DNA of 64,000 nucleotides from Apostichopus japonicus. Taxonomy: Eukaryota > Echinodermata > Holothuroidea > Aspidochirotida > Stichopodidae. The stretch spans positions 26,213,054 through 26,277,053 of the forward strand of contig NC_092562.1 of NCBI RefSeq assembly GCF_037975245.1, in the 5' to 3' direction. Positions 37,013 through 46,545 of this stretch are shown here, piece after piece; the stretch's first letter is position 1; each line of letters begins with the position of its first letter. Under the pieces are notes generated by a model. It searched no databases and was not told the DNA's origin. It saw nothing but the letters and a program-made list of their open reading frames with translations. A program made the translations under genes and the position numbers.

Positions 37013-37941
37013 CTGAAGATAAAAAACAACATCAAATAACTAACGTAACAAAATAAGGGCAACTACTAGCACCGTCTATCATGATACTTCCCTTCCCTAC
37101 TTCTTAAAGAACTGTGAACATTTTAAGTAAATGGAATAACGAATTCTTCGCAAGTCTACTAATAAACGAAAAACATGTCGCTTCAAGGTGATTTGATACG
37201 TTTCCGATATTCTTTTGAGTAACTTGATGACCTACGGGTCCAATAAGTAGATGTCTAATGAGTCATTTCATTTAAAGGTCCGATCGAGTCAATACCTGTG
37301 ACTTTCCTGAAGCTGTTCAAGTAATTGAAAATATTCCAGTCACTTTATATACATTTGCATTGATTGTAAAACTTGTCATGGCTCTTTACAATGCAGTTTG
37401 CACAGTATATTTTCACATTCATTTGAAACGTAGAAGTCTGCATACATATAACCTAATAGCTTAAAATAGAAAAACAAACTAAATTCAAAAATTAATATTA
37501 TCCCTCATATGTTTTACGCTTAAATGAATATGAGTGACAAATATTAGTTACCACTCGTGGCTAACAGAGACCAAAGTCCTTGAAACTGGAAAAAAAGAAC
37601 TTTTCTTTTAGCGTCACGAAGTTCAACAGGCAAAACTGACAGGTTTTATACATTGGTTAGAGTAAACGACAAAGATTACGTTGGTACCGTACTGTATGCA
37701 AAATTGGTAGAACTTAGACTCTTTAAACTTGCTGAATGTCTGATGACTGGTATCCAAAATGAGCGTCCTTTTGGTCATATAACCAAAAAGTTCGGTATGA
37801 GATGTGTACCTCTCTAGATTATATGTCAATCGAACAGTCCGAACGGTATAACAGCTAACGATATCTTTGTGCGAGTGAAGGAACAAAAGAAAAGACATGA
37901 AGAGTTCTAAAATCTACTTCTCTAGTTTTATCATTGGTTAC

Positions 37942-38053
37942 CTTTGGCAGTAAACCGTAATTCCCATCAATGCCAAATGCCATATCTTTGATCAGTAGAA
38001 ATTTCTCGCCTTCATCCAAGGGTTTCTCCAACTGTTCTTTTATATACTGGTAA
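37942..38053 (-). CDS. Sulfotransferase-like gene 2, exon 2
   Basis: 112 nt with intact acceptor and AAG|GTAACC donor, encoding YQYIKEQLEKPLDEGEKF through GIDGNYGLLPK. It differs from gene 3 only at E to Q in its second residue. Followed in the minus direction by exon 3 at the usual intron length of about 0.93 kb. Confidence 0.78.
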
Positions 38054-38975
38054 CTGCAAATCACAATGAAGAAGAAACATTATTAGGACAAAAATATCAG
38101 GATCAATCGATCAGTGTTGATTGTTTCGCAAGTTAACATTATTCACGAGAAATGCCTTTATTCATGTGATAGTAGATCGCTGTCAAAGGGCGGTTGGCTT
38201 GTGTGTTTCTCAATCGTTACATGAAATTACAACGTTGAAAAGACTTCCACTGCCAACTGGTCTATTCGAGACAGAAGTTGTAGTGTTCACCGATGCTATT
38301 TTTGATATCTATCTTCTTGTATCACATGTTTATTAAACACCCCTAGCGACACAATGAATTAGTCCTGTTTCTCACCTCTTCTCACTGGTGTATTTCCTGG
38401 TAAGATAACAGTTAGTCATATTAACGGTCAGACGTTATCACTACTTAGAGAGTTGTTTTTTTCTGTGTTCACTCACATCCTGGTATCAGTAGAGAGAAGA
38501 AGCCTAATATAGTAGAGAACATGCTCATCTCGCGATGCGTCCTTTTTTCATCATCCTTGGACACCCGATACTCATAGATAGTACAGTAACTAATGTTCAT
38601 GTTCCACAACCGTGCATCTCTAACTACTGCGCTGTGTTCGCAACACGGTAACATGTGTTACAGGTGGCACAGTAATTACTGCAAAGCTGTTATACGTTCC
38701 CATGTAAGACAAAGAATTGCGCGACTGGACAAGGAGCCTAATTTAGACGTGGAACCACCCATAATGCTAATCTAGGTTCCCCCTCCCCACCTAAGGTCCC
38801 TTTTTGTGTATCTGTTTTGTATCTATTTGATACTTTTACACACTCACCTGTCCGTGAAGAATGTTTCAATCAAATGGATTTACTAATACGATTAGAACAA
38901 AAGTTAGGATAACTCGCATGCAGTATAAAATAACCGCAGCAGTGTGTCGGCTACGTACGGAAGCGTAGAAGGGAC

Positions 38976-39186
38976 ATTGCACTGACGAGTTACCAACTTG
39001 ACAAAACGACAATTATCTGCAAATTGACGAGTTGACGAGATGGTAACGTGACAAAATTCAGAAAATTGACGTTTTGACGAGATAACGGATCTCGTCAATG
39101 CAACAATTTTCTGCAAATTGACGAGTTGCACACTTACTACCATCTCGACAAGATGACAAAATTCAGAAAATTGACGTTTTGACGTT
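38976..39186. repeat. GTCAA/TTGAC-rich repeat inside the insertion
   Basis: Degenerate repeats of CAAATTGACGAGTTG and GAAAATTGACGTTTTGACG on both strands. Same type as 925-1345. Confidence 0.7.
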
Positions 39187-39267
39187 TTCTTCTTACCTAA
39201 TAAATTAAAGCAGTCAAGGCCTGGTTCCAATCCATTAAGAGTTGTGTTGGCATCATACCAGGCTGAC

Positions 39268-39622
39268 ATAAAACTTGATGTTTATCATGTACTTCAGCAT
39301 TATATTAACGTCACATCCTCATAAAGAGGAGCGGAATCGCAACTTTTCATTAGTTATGTTCCACCACATAAGCCAGTAACGAGAAATACTTTATCACGAT
39401 GGATTAAAATGGTTATGGAGGAGGCTGGGGTTGATGTAGTTCAATATGCAGCCCATAGTACCAGGGCAGCCTCTACCTCCGCTGCAAATTCAAGAAATCT
39501 GCCTGTAGATGATATTTAACGTACAGTAGGGTGGGCCTCGAAAAGAACCGTTGCTCAGTATTACAAAAAAAAAACCTATTGTCAGTAACAAAACTTTTGC
39601 AATGGCAGTTTTGGATGCATAA
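39268..39622 (+). pseudogene. Tyrosine recombinase C-terminal relic (DIRS/Ngaro/Crypton type)
   Basis: The translation reads ESQLFISYVPPHKPVTRNTL, then a short helix, AAHSTRAASTSAA and VGWASKRTVAQYY, ending near FAMAVLDA-stop. H-x-x-R and the final Y are catalytic positions of tyrosine recombinases, and this version of the C-terminus is typical of DIRS-like and Crypton-like elements of marine animals. In-frame TAA codons after TSS and after LPVDDI, plus a shift in the A10 run, inactivate it. The RT-RH part of a DIRS element is not present. Confidence 0.75.
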
Positions 39623-40050
39623 ATGTACGATATAAAAAGTAGTTCTACTATATGCATTACATAAAACGTGTGGTATAATTTTACAGATGGGTTATGTATA
39701 GGTATGAGTTGATATACATACTTCAAGATAACTTCAAGTTATGTAACCATGTTTGAATATTCCTCACTTAAAGAGGAGGATAGGATCATAGTACTTATTC
39801 ACAGGAATGAGAATTTTTTGATTTCCAAAGTATGGAAAGTAGGAATGTTATGTTATCCTTTGTACCAAGTGGTAATGAATTACCTCAGTTCTTGTTAAAA
39901 AGGAAAGAAATGTTTCTGTTGCTCAGCAAGCAAATTAAAAAAGATACAAACTTTGAATTTCTGTTCGTTGGTAATCTTTCTGTTCGTATGCGCTTGAACA
40001 CTGCTTTGAAATCTCAGGTAATTCCGTAGTGAAGTGTAATGAGGAAGTAG

Positions 40051-40335
40051 AATCGTAAAATTAAACGAGACCATAGGTTGAAGTTTGATTGAGATTCTAC
40101 AGAGACATTACACGAACGAAGGGATTACTTGTCTCCCATCAAATGCATTCTCATGCAGGATTATTATCACATAATTTTCCCTCCCAGAAGTTCGTGGTGT
40201 TCAATCGCATATGGTAACTTTAAAAACTGAAGCTAATCCTCAATTATACGATCTCAAGTAATCCCTTCGTTCGTGTAATGTCTCAGTAGAATCTCAATCA
40301 AACTTCAACCTATGGTCTCGTTTAATTTTACGATT
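40051..40335. repeat. 81-bp inverted repeat, 80 of 81 paired, 123-bp spacer
   Basis: Arms 40051-40131 and 40255-40335 are reverse complements apart from one position. They contain GGGATTACTTG / CAAGTAATCCC at the inner ends. Position just beyond the recombinase relic fits the inverted terminal and internal complementary repeats of DIRS elements. The near-perfect match contrasts with the broken recombinase. Confidence 0.85.
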
Positions 40336-42207
40336 GTGGAACATGAACAGTAGTTACTGTCGGTTGTCTTGGAACATAAAAGAAGTAACCAACGCTCTTT
40401 GGCTTTCTGAAAAATCACAGGCTAGGCGGGAAGCTAATTGACAGTGCTTGAGCATGCATTTAAACCATCTCTAAAATCTCTGCAAATATTGATATTTGCG
40501 TTATTTTACTTCACAATATTGGATCCTTGCAGAGAATAAATTCAATATTCAATCTATAATTTCTTTTTCGGTACTAACTCTATAACTTACGAATTTGAAC
40601 ATTATATGGATATTTACTTCATGAAATGGGGGACAGAACATAATGCTTTAAACCGCAATTTGGGACTAAGTTATCTATGGTACGTATGAAACCTAATGAG
40701 AAATTTAGTGCCACCTTGTTCATATAATGTTCTAAAATGACAGTACCGGCCTAAAGATGTGTAAACTACGGGAATGTATATTTTGACAACTTCGTTTTCT
40801 ACAAACTCAAGCTAGAGTGAAAATTTTATCATGGAGTTACATATCTGATGTATTTCTGCGAACTAAAGAAAGAAAAAACGAGTCACTGTACGGAGGTCAA
40901 GTTTAATAAAACATATTTATCACTCGCCTGCTTCAGGCTGCCAAACAAGAGCTACCCTGGGCGGGTCAAGCACCTGCTGTGACCTCTTCATTTACCAGGC
41001 ACGCGCAAAATTCCATAGTTCACGTTTTACTGTCCAGGTGTATTCGAGCAAGTTCAAACAGGTGAAGAAACATACATTTTCCGTGTGGGCAGGGTCAGCA
41101 GGAAGACTAAAGGTTAAACCCTCCCGCTGAGAGTCACCATGAAAACGGGTATCCAGATATCACTAGAAAGCTAAACATAGTATATATTTCAGGAGAGTTA
41201 GCTCAAACATAATTATAGGGAGTTCATATCTGGTAATGCTATCACACAAACGGCATATTAAAATGCCAAGTCCAGAATTACCTCCTACAACAAGGCTGAG
41301 GACGAAACGTATGTCAGAGTTACGAATCTGTTTGCATAGAATATAGTGTATGAATTATTCTTAGAAAACTGTTCAGCTGCTGAAAGTGCTTTTATCGTAA
41401 CAAGTTATCGTAACAAGATATAGTGAATGTCTGCATTCAAAATAATGTGGTGAAAAATCTTGTTTTGTGTTATAACATGCAAACAAAGTACGTTTCAGTT
41501 CCTTATCGTTTCATATATATAGGAATATCTATGTAATCCTATAACGTTACTGAAAGCTAAGGTAGCATATTTCGTTAGCTGCTCATCAGGGTCCCACGAT
41601 GGCTTACACGAGCAACTCTTCCAAACATGCAGGTAGATATTTGAGACCATATGGAAGAGGTTCTTCCATCTTCAGCCTTCAGCCTCACTTTGGTGCGTAT
41701 GTGCAGTTATGATTTCGGACAGTGTTTCTTCAATTCTCCAATCGTAGGTCATTTTCTAGCTTAAGAAATAGCTATGTGTATATACTAGTACATTTGATAT
41801 AAGTTTGCTTCCTTTCATTGACCTTTCAGGTCTAATAACTTTTGTGTTCCTTTTCAGTAACGCTTATCTAATTTATATGTGTGTGTGCTTACTTTTATTG
41901 TTTTATTGCCCTGATTTATGAGTTAAAAATGTGAATCGTTTGGGAAGCAAGGAAACGTGTATACGTGGTTCATTATCTTCATGACAATTTAAGACGCTGA
42001 AAATTAAAATGTTTCTGTTTCCACCCTAAACTAGAGATAGCCTATACTATGCATGGCATTGAAATTATGTATTAAAGTTAACCCATGGACAAGTTGAACT
42101 ACTTTCCAGCCAACTCAATGAAAGCTAGAAGCCACTACACTTATAGTAAGTATATAACGTATATAATTTAAGGGAGGTAAATCTAATTTTCTTCTTCAGC
42201 GACTTAC

Positions 42208-42389
42208 GTAAAGTTTTCTGCTCTCTCCAAATTCCCACCTTCGTATTGGTCTTTCACAGAATCGAACAGTATCACAGCTTTCTGAAACTGACTACCTAAA
42301 GCCTTCATCCTGGGAAATTTGACGAAAGTCTCCGGATTTTGGAATACACGATTAAAGTAAATTGAGCAATATGGCTCGTGCCAGACCAT
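42208..42389 (-). pseudogene. Sulfotransferase-like gene 2, exon 1 lacking start and phosphosulfate loop
   Basis: Relative to gene 1, 114 bp are missing, removing codons 1-33 (the normal ATG and the whole RIFLW..PRS.STAFEKC loop) plus 15 bp of upstream sequence. The remaining frame is open from a GTG codon in the old leader through KAGAMVWHEPYCSIYF to ...AENF and the GTAAGT donor. The first ATG now available is Met36 (42387-42389), which would give a 275-aa protein without the PAPS 5'-phosphosulfate site. It is either a pseudogene or, less likely, a non-catalytic paralogue. The breakpoint joins GCACC to AGCTTTCGGTACC. Confidence 0.85.
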
Positions 42390-42699
42390 AGCACCAGCTT
42401 TCGGTACCACAAAGAACTATGCGTAAACTCTTGCTTTGACTGGTGTTAGTTATTGTAGTATATTGATAAAGTTTGTGTATTCTGATGTAGTCTTCCCAGG
42501 ATTCTTCGAAACCACCCGTTGGTCTGTCCGCTGACCTTATGACCTACATATCATTTATCATGTTGTATATATAAAAATACATATCAATTTATATCAGTTC
42601 GTCATTTATTCGTTAAGAATAAAGACATACAAGAATATAGCCCGTTCTCATGTGTTTCGTTGACAAAAGTCAGAAGAAAAGCATATTGTTGAGTTTTTT

Positions 42700-42755
42700 A
42701 GCCAATGTTTGTGTTTTGCAGAGCTTTCGAGCTCTGCAAAAAACAAACATTGGCT
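42700..42755. repeat. Hairpin with TTCG loop, copy 2
   Basis: Same structure as 35186-35242, upstream of gene 2 exon 1, with one G-T difference in the left arm. The stem is kept over about 26 bp. Confidence 0.75.
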
Positions 42756-42854
42756 GTTTTACCTCAAATCACTTACCTAATATAATAATTGCATCCCACT
42801 CGAGATCCAGCCTATCTCTAATGCAGCATAGTTGTTTGACAGTTTCTCCGTTAT

Positions 42855-44002
42855 TAAACTTTTTGGCTTCCTATAGCTATATATATGTCTATAAACCGCT
42901 TTTTAGAAAAAGAAAGTATTTTCACGGTAGATCACCGGCAGCCAAGACGCCTTCGCTGAGACGGAATTTAACCGCGGTTTGTCAAAGTACATTGAAGCAG
43001 TGAATTCACGTCGTTATTTTCGGTGAAATAACAACTCCTCTATTGCAAAGTGTTATGCTTTAATCGGGATGAGTTATTACTTTGTCATAACAGTAAAGTA
43101 TAAAACGATGTCAACTTGGGATATGCGTGTAGTTTGTTCCGTCTGTAGTATAACAGTGATAAATCTAATCTATGAAATATCTAATATGAAATATGATCTC
43201 TTCGACATTTAGACTTGCTTTATCAATCGTTTGGTTTGGGTTACCCCATCCTTCTTGTAAACTTAATTTTCATTATTTGGTAATATAACAGGCTCGTGGA
43301 TACCTGGGGATGTAATTATCTATGCGGTTAATTAGATATGTATTCCAACTCTGTATATTTGCGATACTTGTGAATGTCACTTTAATTTGATCACAGACAG
43401 CAAACAGTTTTCATGCAATAAACACATGCATTTATATAAAATGTAATATTTCTAACAACCTACATGACTAATTAGATATACTATGCGTAAACGTAGGCAC
43501 TTACATCATCTAACGAGAATACGACCCACAAAATGTTGGGTAAAACCTTTACAATGCTTATACAAATTGACAGTGTCCCGATGTCTGGTAAATGATACAA
43601 AATTTTGTAAAGTGTAATTGTGCATTAATTAAGTAACGGGTGTTCAGTCATTAAATCTATAATTAAGTACAGAAAATTCTTACTTAAGGTTATGCATATT
43701 AAAATTGCGTTCACCTGTATTGTATAACTAATATTTAATTTACTTTATAAAGGTACCTTCACCTTCAAAACTGTCTGTTATTTCACGAAAAGGGCAATGA
43801 ACGTTAACTACCGATGAGTACACATGCTATATAACGTTTCCGTTTATTTTAGTCTTCGGAAAACTGTTTCAATGTACAAAAGGCGTGCCGCAGTAATATT
43901 ACGCCCGAATTTCACCTTTAATTTAATTTAATTTCTTATGTTATGATCTATTACCATATTTCAAGCAGTATACGAAATTCAACTGATGGAATACAGTAAT
44001 CT
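42855..44002. repeat. 3' flank of array unit 3
   Basis: Homologous to 25255-26255 and 35345-36478. No coding sequence. Confidence 0.8.
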
Positions 44003-44007
44003 TTATT
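44002..44007 (-). promoter_or_regulatory. AATAAA overlapping the stop codon, gene 3
   Basis: Same GAA-TAA-A arrangement as genes 1 and 2. Confidence 0.45.
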
Positions 44008-44536
44008 CTGGCTTTAGTCTGTTTTCATACATGACCTTGTAACCCTCTCGAAACTCATCCGCATACATTCTACATACTTCAGGAATTTCAATCGGCGGTT
44101 TTCCATCTGAAGGGAAAAATTGGGTCGATTCAAAGGCCCTTTCGTAGACACCTTGATTCTTGCCCCAAATGATCTGTTCAACGGCACCGTGCATGTATTT
44201 TAAAAACTCATCGCTGGCGTTCCACGTAAGGTACTTGTCGTCCCATGGGATGCCAACCGATTCGCAGTATTTTTTGAGGATTTTATCCGGGTGGTTTTGA
44301 AGATCGTCTGCATCTATCACCACTGGATTTGGGTCGATGTTTTCCTTGACATACTTGTACAGGTTGAACAGTGGGTCCACGGAGAGCATATCCCACGACA
44401 TGAACGGATGTCCTTTTTGCATTTCGACAAATTTATCCAAATCCCCTTCGTAGTCGTAAATATTAGCTAAAAGCTTTCTTCCCGAGAGTGATGTACGGTT
44501 TGGATGACGAATCAGAAAAGTATGTCTGAATGGCCC
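44003..44536 (-). CDS. Sulfotransferase-like gene 3, exon 3
   Basis: Open 534-nt exon after a TTTTCAATGTCAG acceptor. It encodes residues 134-310 with FLIRHPNRTSLSGRK (R143, S151), MSWDMLSVDPLFNLYKYVK, DADDLQNHPDKILKKYCESVG and ERAFESTQFFPSDGKPP. No lesions. The acceptor region has an A12 run that the other copies lack. Confidence 0.86.
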   Translation of the reverse strand, partial: GPFRHTFLIRHPNRTSLSGRKLLANIYDYEGDLDKFVEMQKGHPFMSWDMLSVDPLFNLYKYVKENIDPNPVVIDADDLQNHPDKILKKYCESVGIPWDDKYLTWNASDEFLKYMHGAVEQIIWGKNQGVYERAFESTQFFPSDGKPPIEIPEVCRMYADEFREGYKVMYENRLKPE

Positions 44537-45441
44537 CTGACATTGAAAAAAAAAAAACAATACAACAAAGAACTTAAAAAAGAAAAATAAGGTCAGCGAC
44601 TAGCACGGTTGATTATGATACTTTACTACTTCTTTAAGAACTGTGAACAAGTTTTAAGTAACTGGAATAACGATTTTTTCGCAAATCTACCAATAAACGA
44701 AAAACATGTTGCTTCAAGGTGATTTGATACGTTGCCGATAATATTTTGAGTAACTTGATGACCTAGGGGTCAAATACGTATGGCCAAACGAGTCATTTCA
44801 GTTAAAGGTCCAGTCGAGTCAATACCCGTGACTTTCCTGAATTTGTTCAAGTAATTGAAAATATTCTAGTTACTTTACATATGAATTGATTGTAATAATT
44901 GTCTTGACTAGTTACAACGCAGTTTGCACAGTATATTTTCACATTAATTTGAAACGTAGAAGAACATACATATAATTTAATATATTAAACTAGAAAACAA
45001 ACGAAATTCAAGAAATAGGATATGTTTCACACATAAATGAATATGAGTGACAAATATTAGTTACCACTCGGGATTAACAGAGACCAAAGTCTTCGAAACC
45101 GTAAAAATAGAAGAACTTTCTTTGGCGTTACGAAATTCAACGGGCAAAACTGACAGATTTTATATATTGGTGAGAGAAAAACGACAAAGATCACGTGGGT
45201 ACTGTATGCAAAATTGGTAGAACTTAGACTGTTTAAACTTGCTGAATGTATGGCGAGTATTCAGATTGGTCGTCCTTTCGGTAATATAACCAAACGGTTC
45301 GGTATGAGATGTGTACCTCTGAGGATTATATATCAATCGAACGGTGTAACGGCTAACGATGTAAAGGTTGGGAGTGAAGTAACAATAGAAAAAGACAGGA
45401 AGAATTCTAAAATCTATTTCTTTAGGTTTATCATTGGTTAC

Positions 45442-45553
45442 CTTTGGCAGTAAACCGTAATTCCCATCAATGCCAAATGCCATATCTTTGATCAGTAGAA
45501 ATTTCTCGCCTTCATCCAAGGGTTTCTCCAACTGTTCTTTTATATACTCGTAA
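45442..45553 (-). CDS. Sulfotransferase-like gene 3, exon 2
   Basis: 112-nt exon, YEYIKEQLEKPLDEGEKF to NYGLLPK, with intact splice sites. It lies 8.0 kb from exon 1 because intron 1 has absorbed several insertions. Confidence 0.85.
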
Positions 45554-46106
45554 CTGCAAATCACAATGAAGAAGAAACATTATAAGAACAAAAATATCAG
45601 GGATAATCGACCAGTGTTGATTGTTTCGTAATGTAGCACCCCTAATATTTCCCAATAGTAGTGTCCATAGTTTTGTCCCCCTGTATAAAATACCCTTCCC
45701 CTTCACTTTTATTTTTTCCATTTTCCTTTCCTTTCCCTATTTGTGGTATTTTCTGGTAACACTCACACCTGCTAGAAGGACCATTAAGCCCCTGTGTGGT
45801 CTGGTTTCACACTAAGGTTACTCCAAGGTTACACTAAGCTAGTGACCATTTATCTGTCATTCCCTACATTAAAAGACCAGGCCTTGCCTTATTTCTCCCT
45901 TAAGAGTAGTAATACTAAGCATGTTCACTCTCTCTGGAATCTCTGGTGGAGTAAGTTAAAGATGTGGGAAGACAGTTTGTCTACTTCCTGGAGTATTGGT
46001 AGCCAGTCTAAGTAAAATCTTGTCTGGTAGGGTGGGATAACAACCTTCCCTTTGTTCTAAGAATGGCTTAAAACAGCTAAGTTTGCAAGCAACTCTACCA
46101 TTCTCC

Positions 46107-46170
46107 AAGACACTCCAAGCTGCCATGCACCTGGCTGTACCAAACTGTTCCAGTTTCATTAGAAATTAAT
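46107..46170. repeat. 70-bp direct repeat, first copy (second at 47887-47955)
   Basis: Both copies contain ACACTCCAAGCTGCCATGCA and CCAGTTTCATTAGAAATTAA and are almost identical, 1.78 kb apart inside the LTR-type insertion. Confidence 0.8.
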
Positions 46171-46373
46171 TTCATTAATTTCTACACAGGTAAGAGTTCA
46201 TCTTTTGACTTTGCCCCAGACCCCTCAGTAGCTTGTTCATTTTCATTGTGCATACATAGTGTATTTTACTTGCAAATGTATTCATGTTAGTTCTGTGCTG
46301 GCAATGTGCACACAGAATATTTAGCAGCCCCATTAAGTGTAATTGTGTTGTATTTACTATTTACTACATTTAT

Positions 46374-46545
46374 CCTGTGATGGCTACATGCACACAGACT
46401 GTATTTATTATGTTGTTCCTGTGATGGCTACATGCACACAAACTGTATTTATTATGTTGTTCCTGTGATGGCTACATGCACACAAACTGTATTTATTATG
46501 TTGTTCCTGTGATGGCTACATGCACACAGACTTTAATTATTAATT
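46374..46545. repeat. Four 43-bp tandem units
   Basis: Units of CCTGTGATGGCTACATGCAC followed by ACAAACTGTATTTATTATGT and TGTT. The last unit is diverged. There are no spacers between units. Confidence 0.85.

Larger units (their letters stand above)
38561..40367. mobile_element. Composite insertion in gene 2 intron 1, 5-bp target duplication
   Basis: Gene 1 reads CATCCTTGGAACATAAA without interruption (28.56 kb). In gene 2 the same site is split, with CTTGG duplicated at 38556-38560 and 40368-40372. The ends are imperfect inverted repeats: ACACCCGA near the left with CAGTAACTAATGTTCATG, and on the right CATGAACAGTAGTTACTGTC with CGGTTGT. Gene 3 keeps the left 140 bp (from 48905) but has lost the rest, so the insertion predates the gene 2/gene 3 split. 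Inside lie a GTCAA repeat tract, a tyrosine-recombinase relic and an 81-bp inverted repeat. Confidence 0.7.

Noticed and set aside
46374-46545. Possible CRISPR or regulatory array of 43-bp units
   Set aside because: Perfect head-to-tail tandem units without spacers inside an LTR-type insertion.
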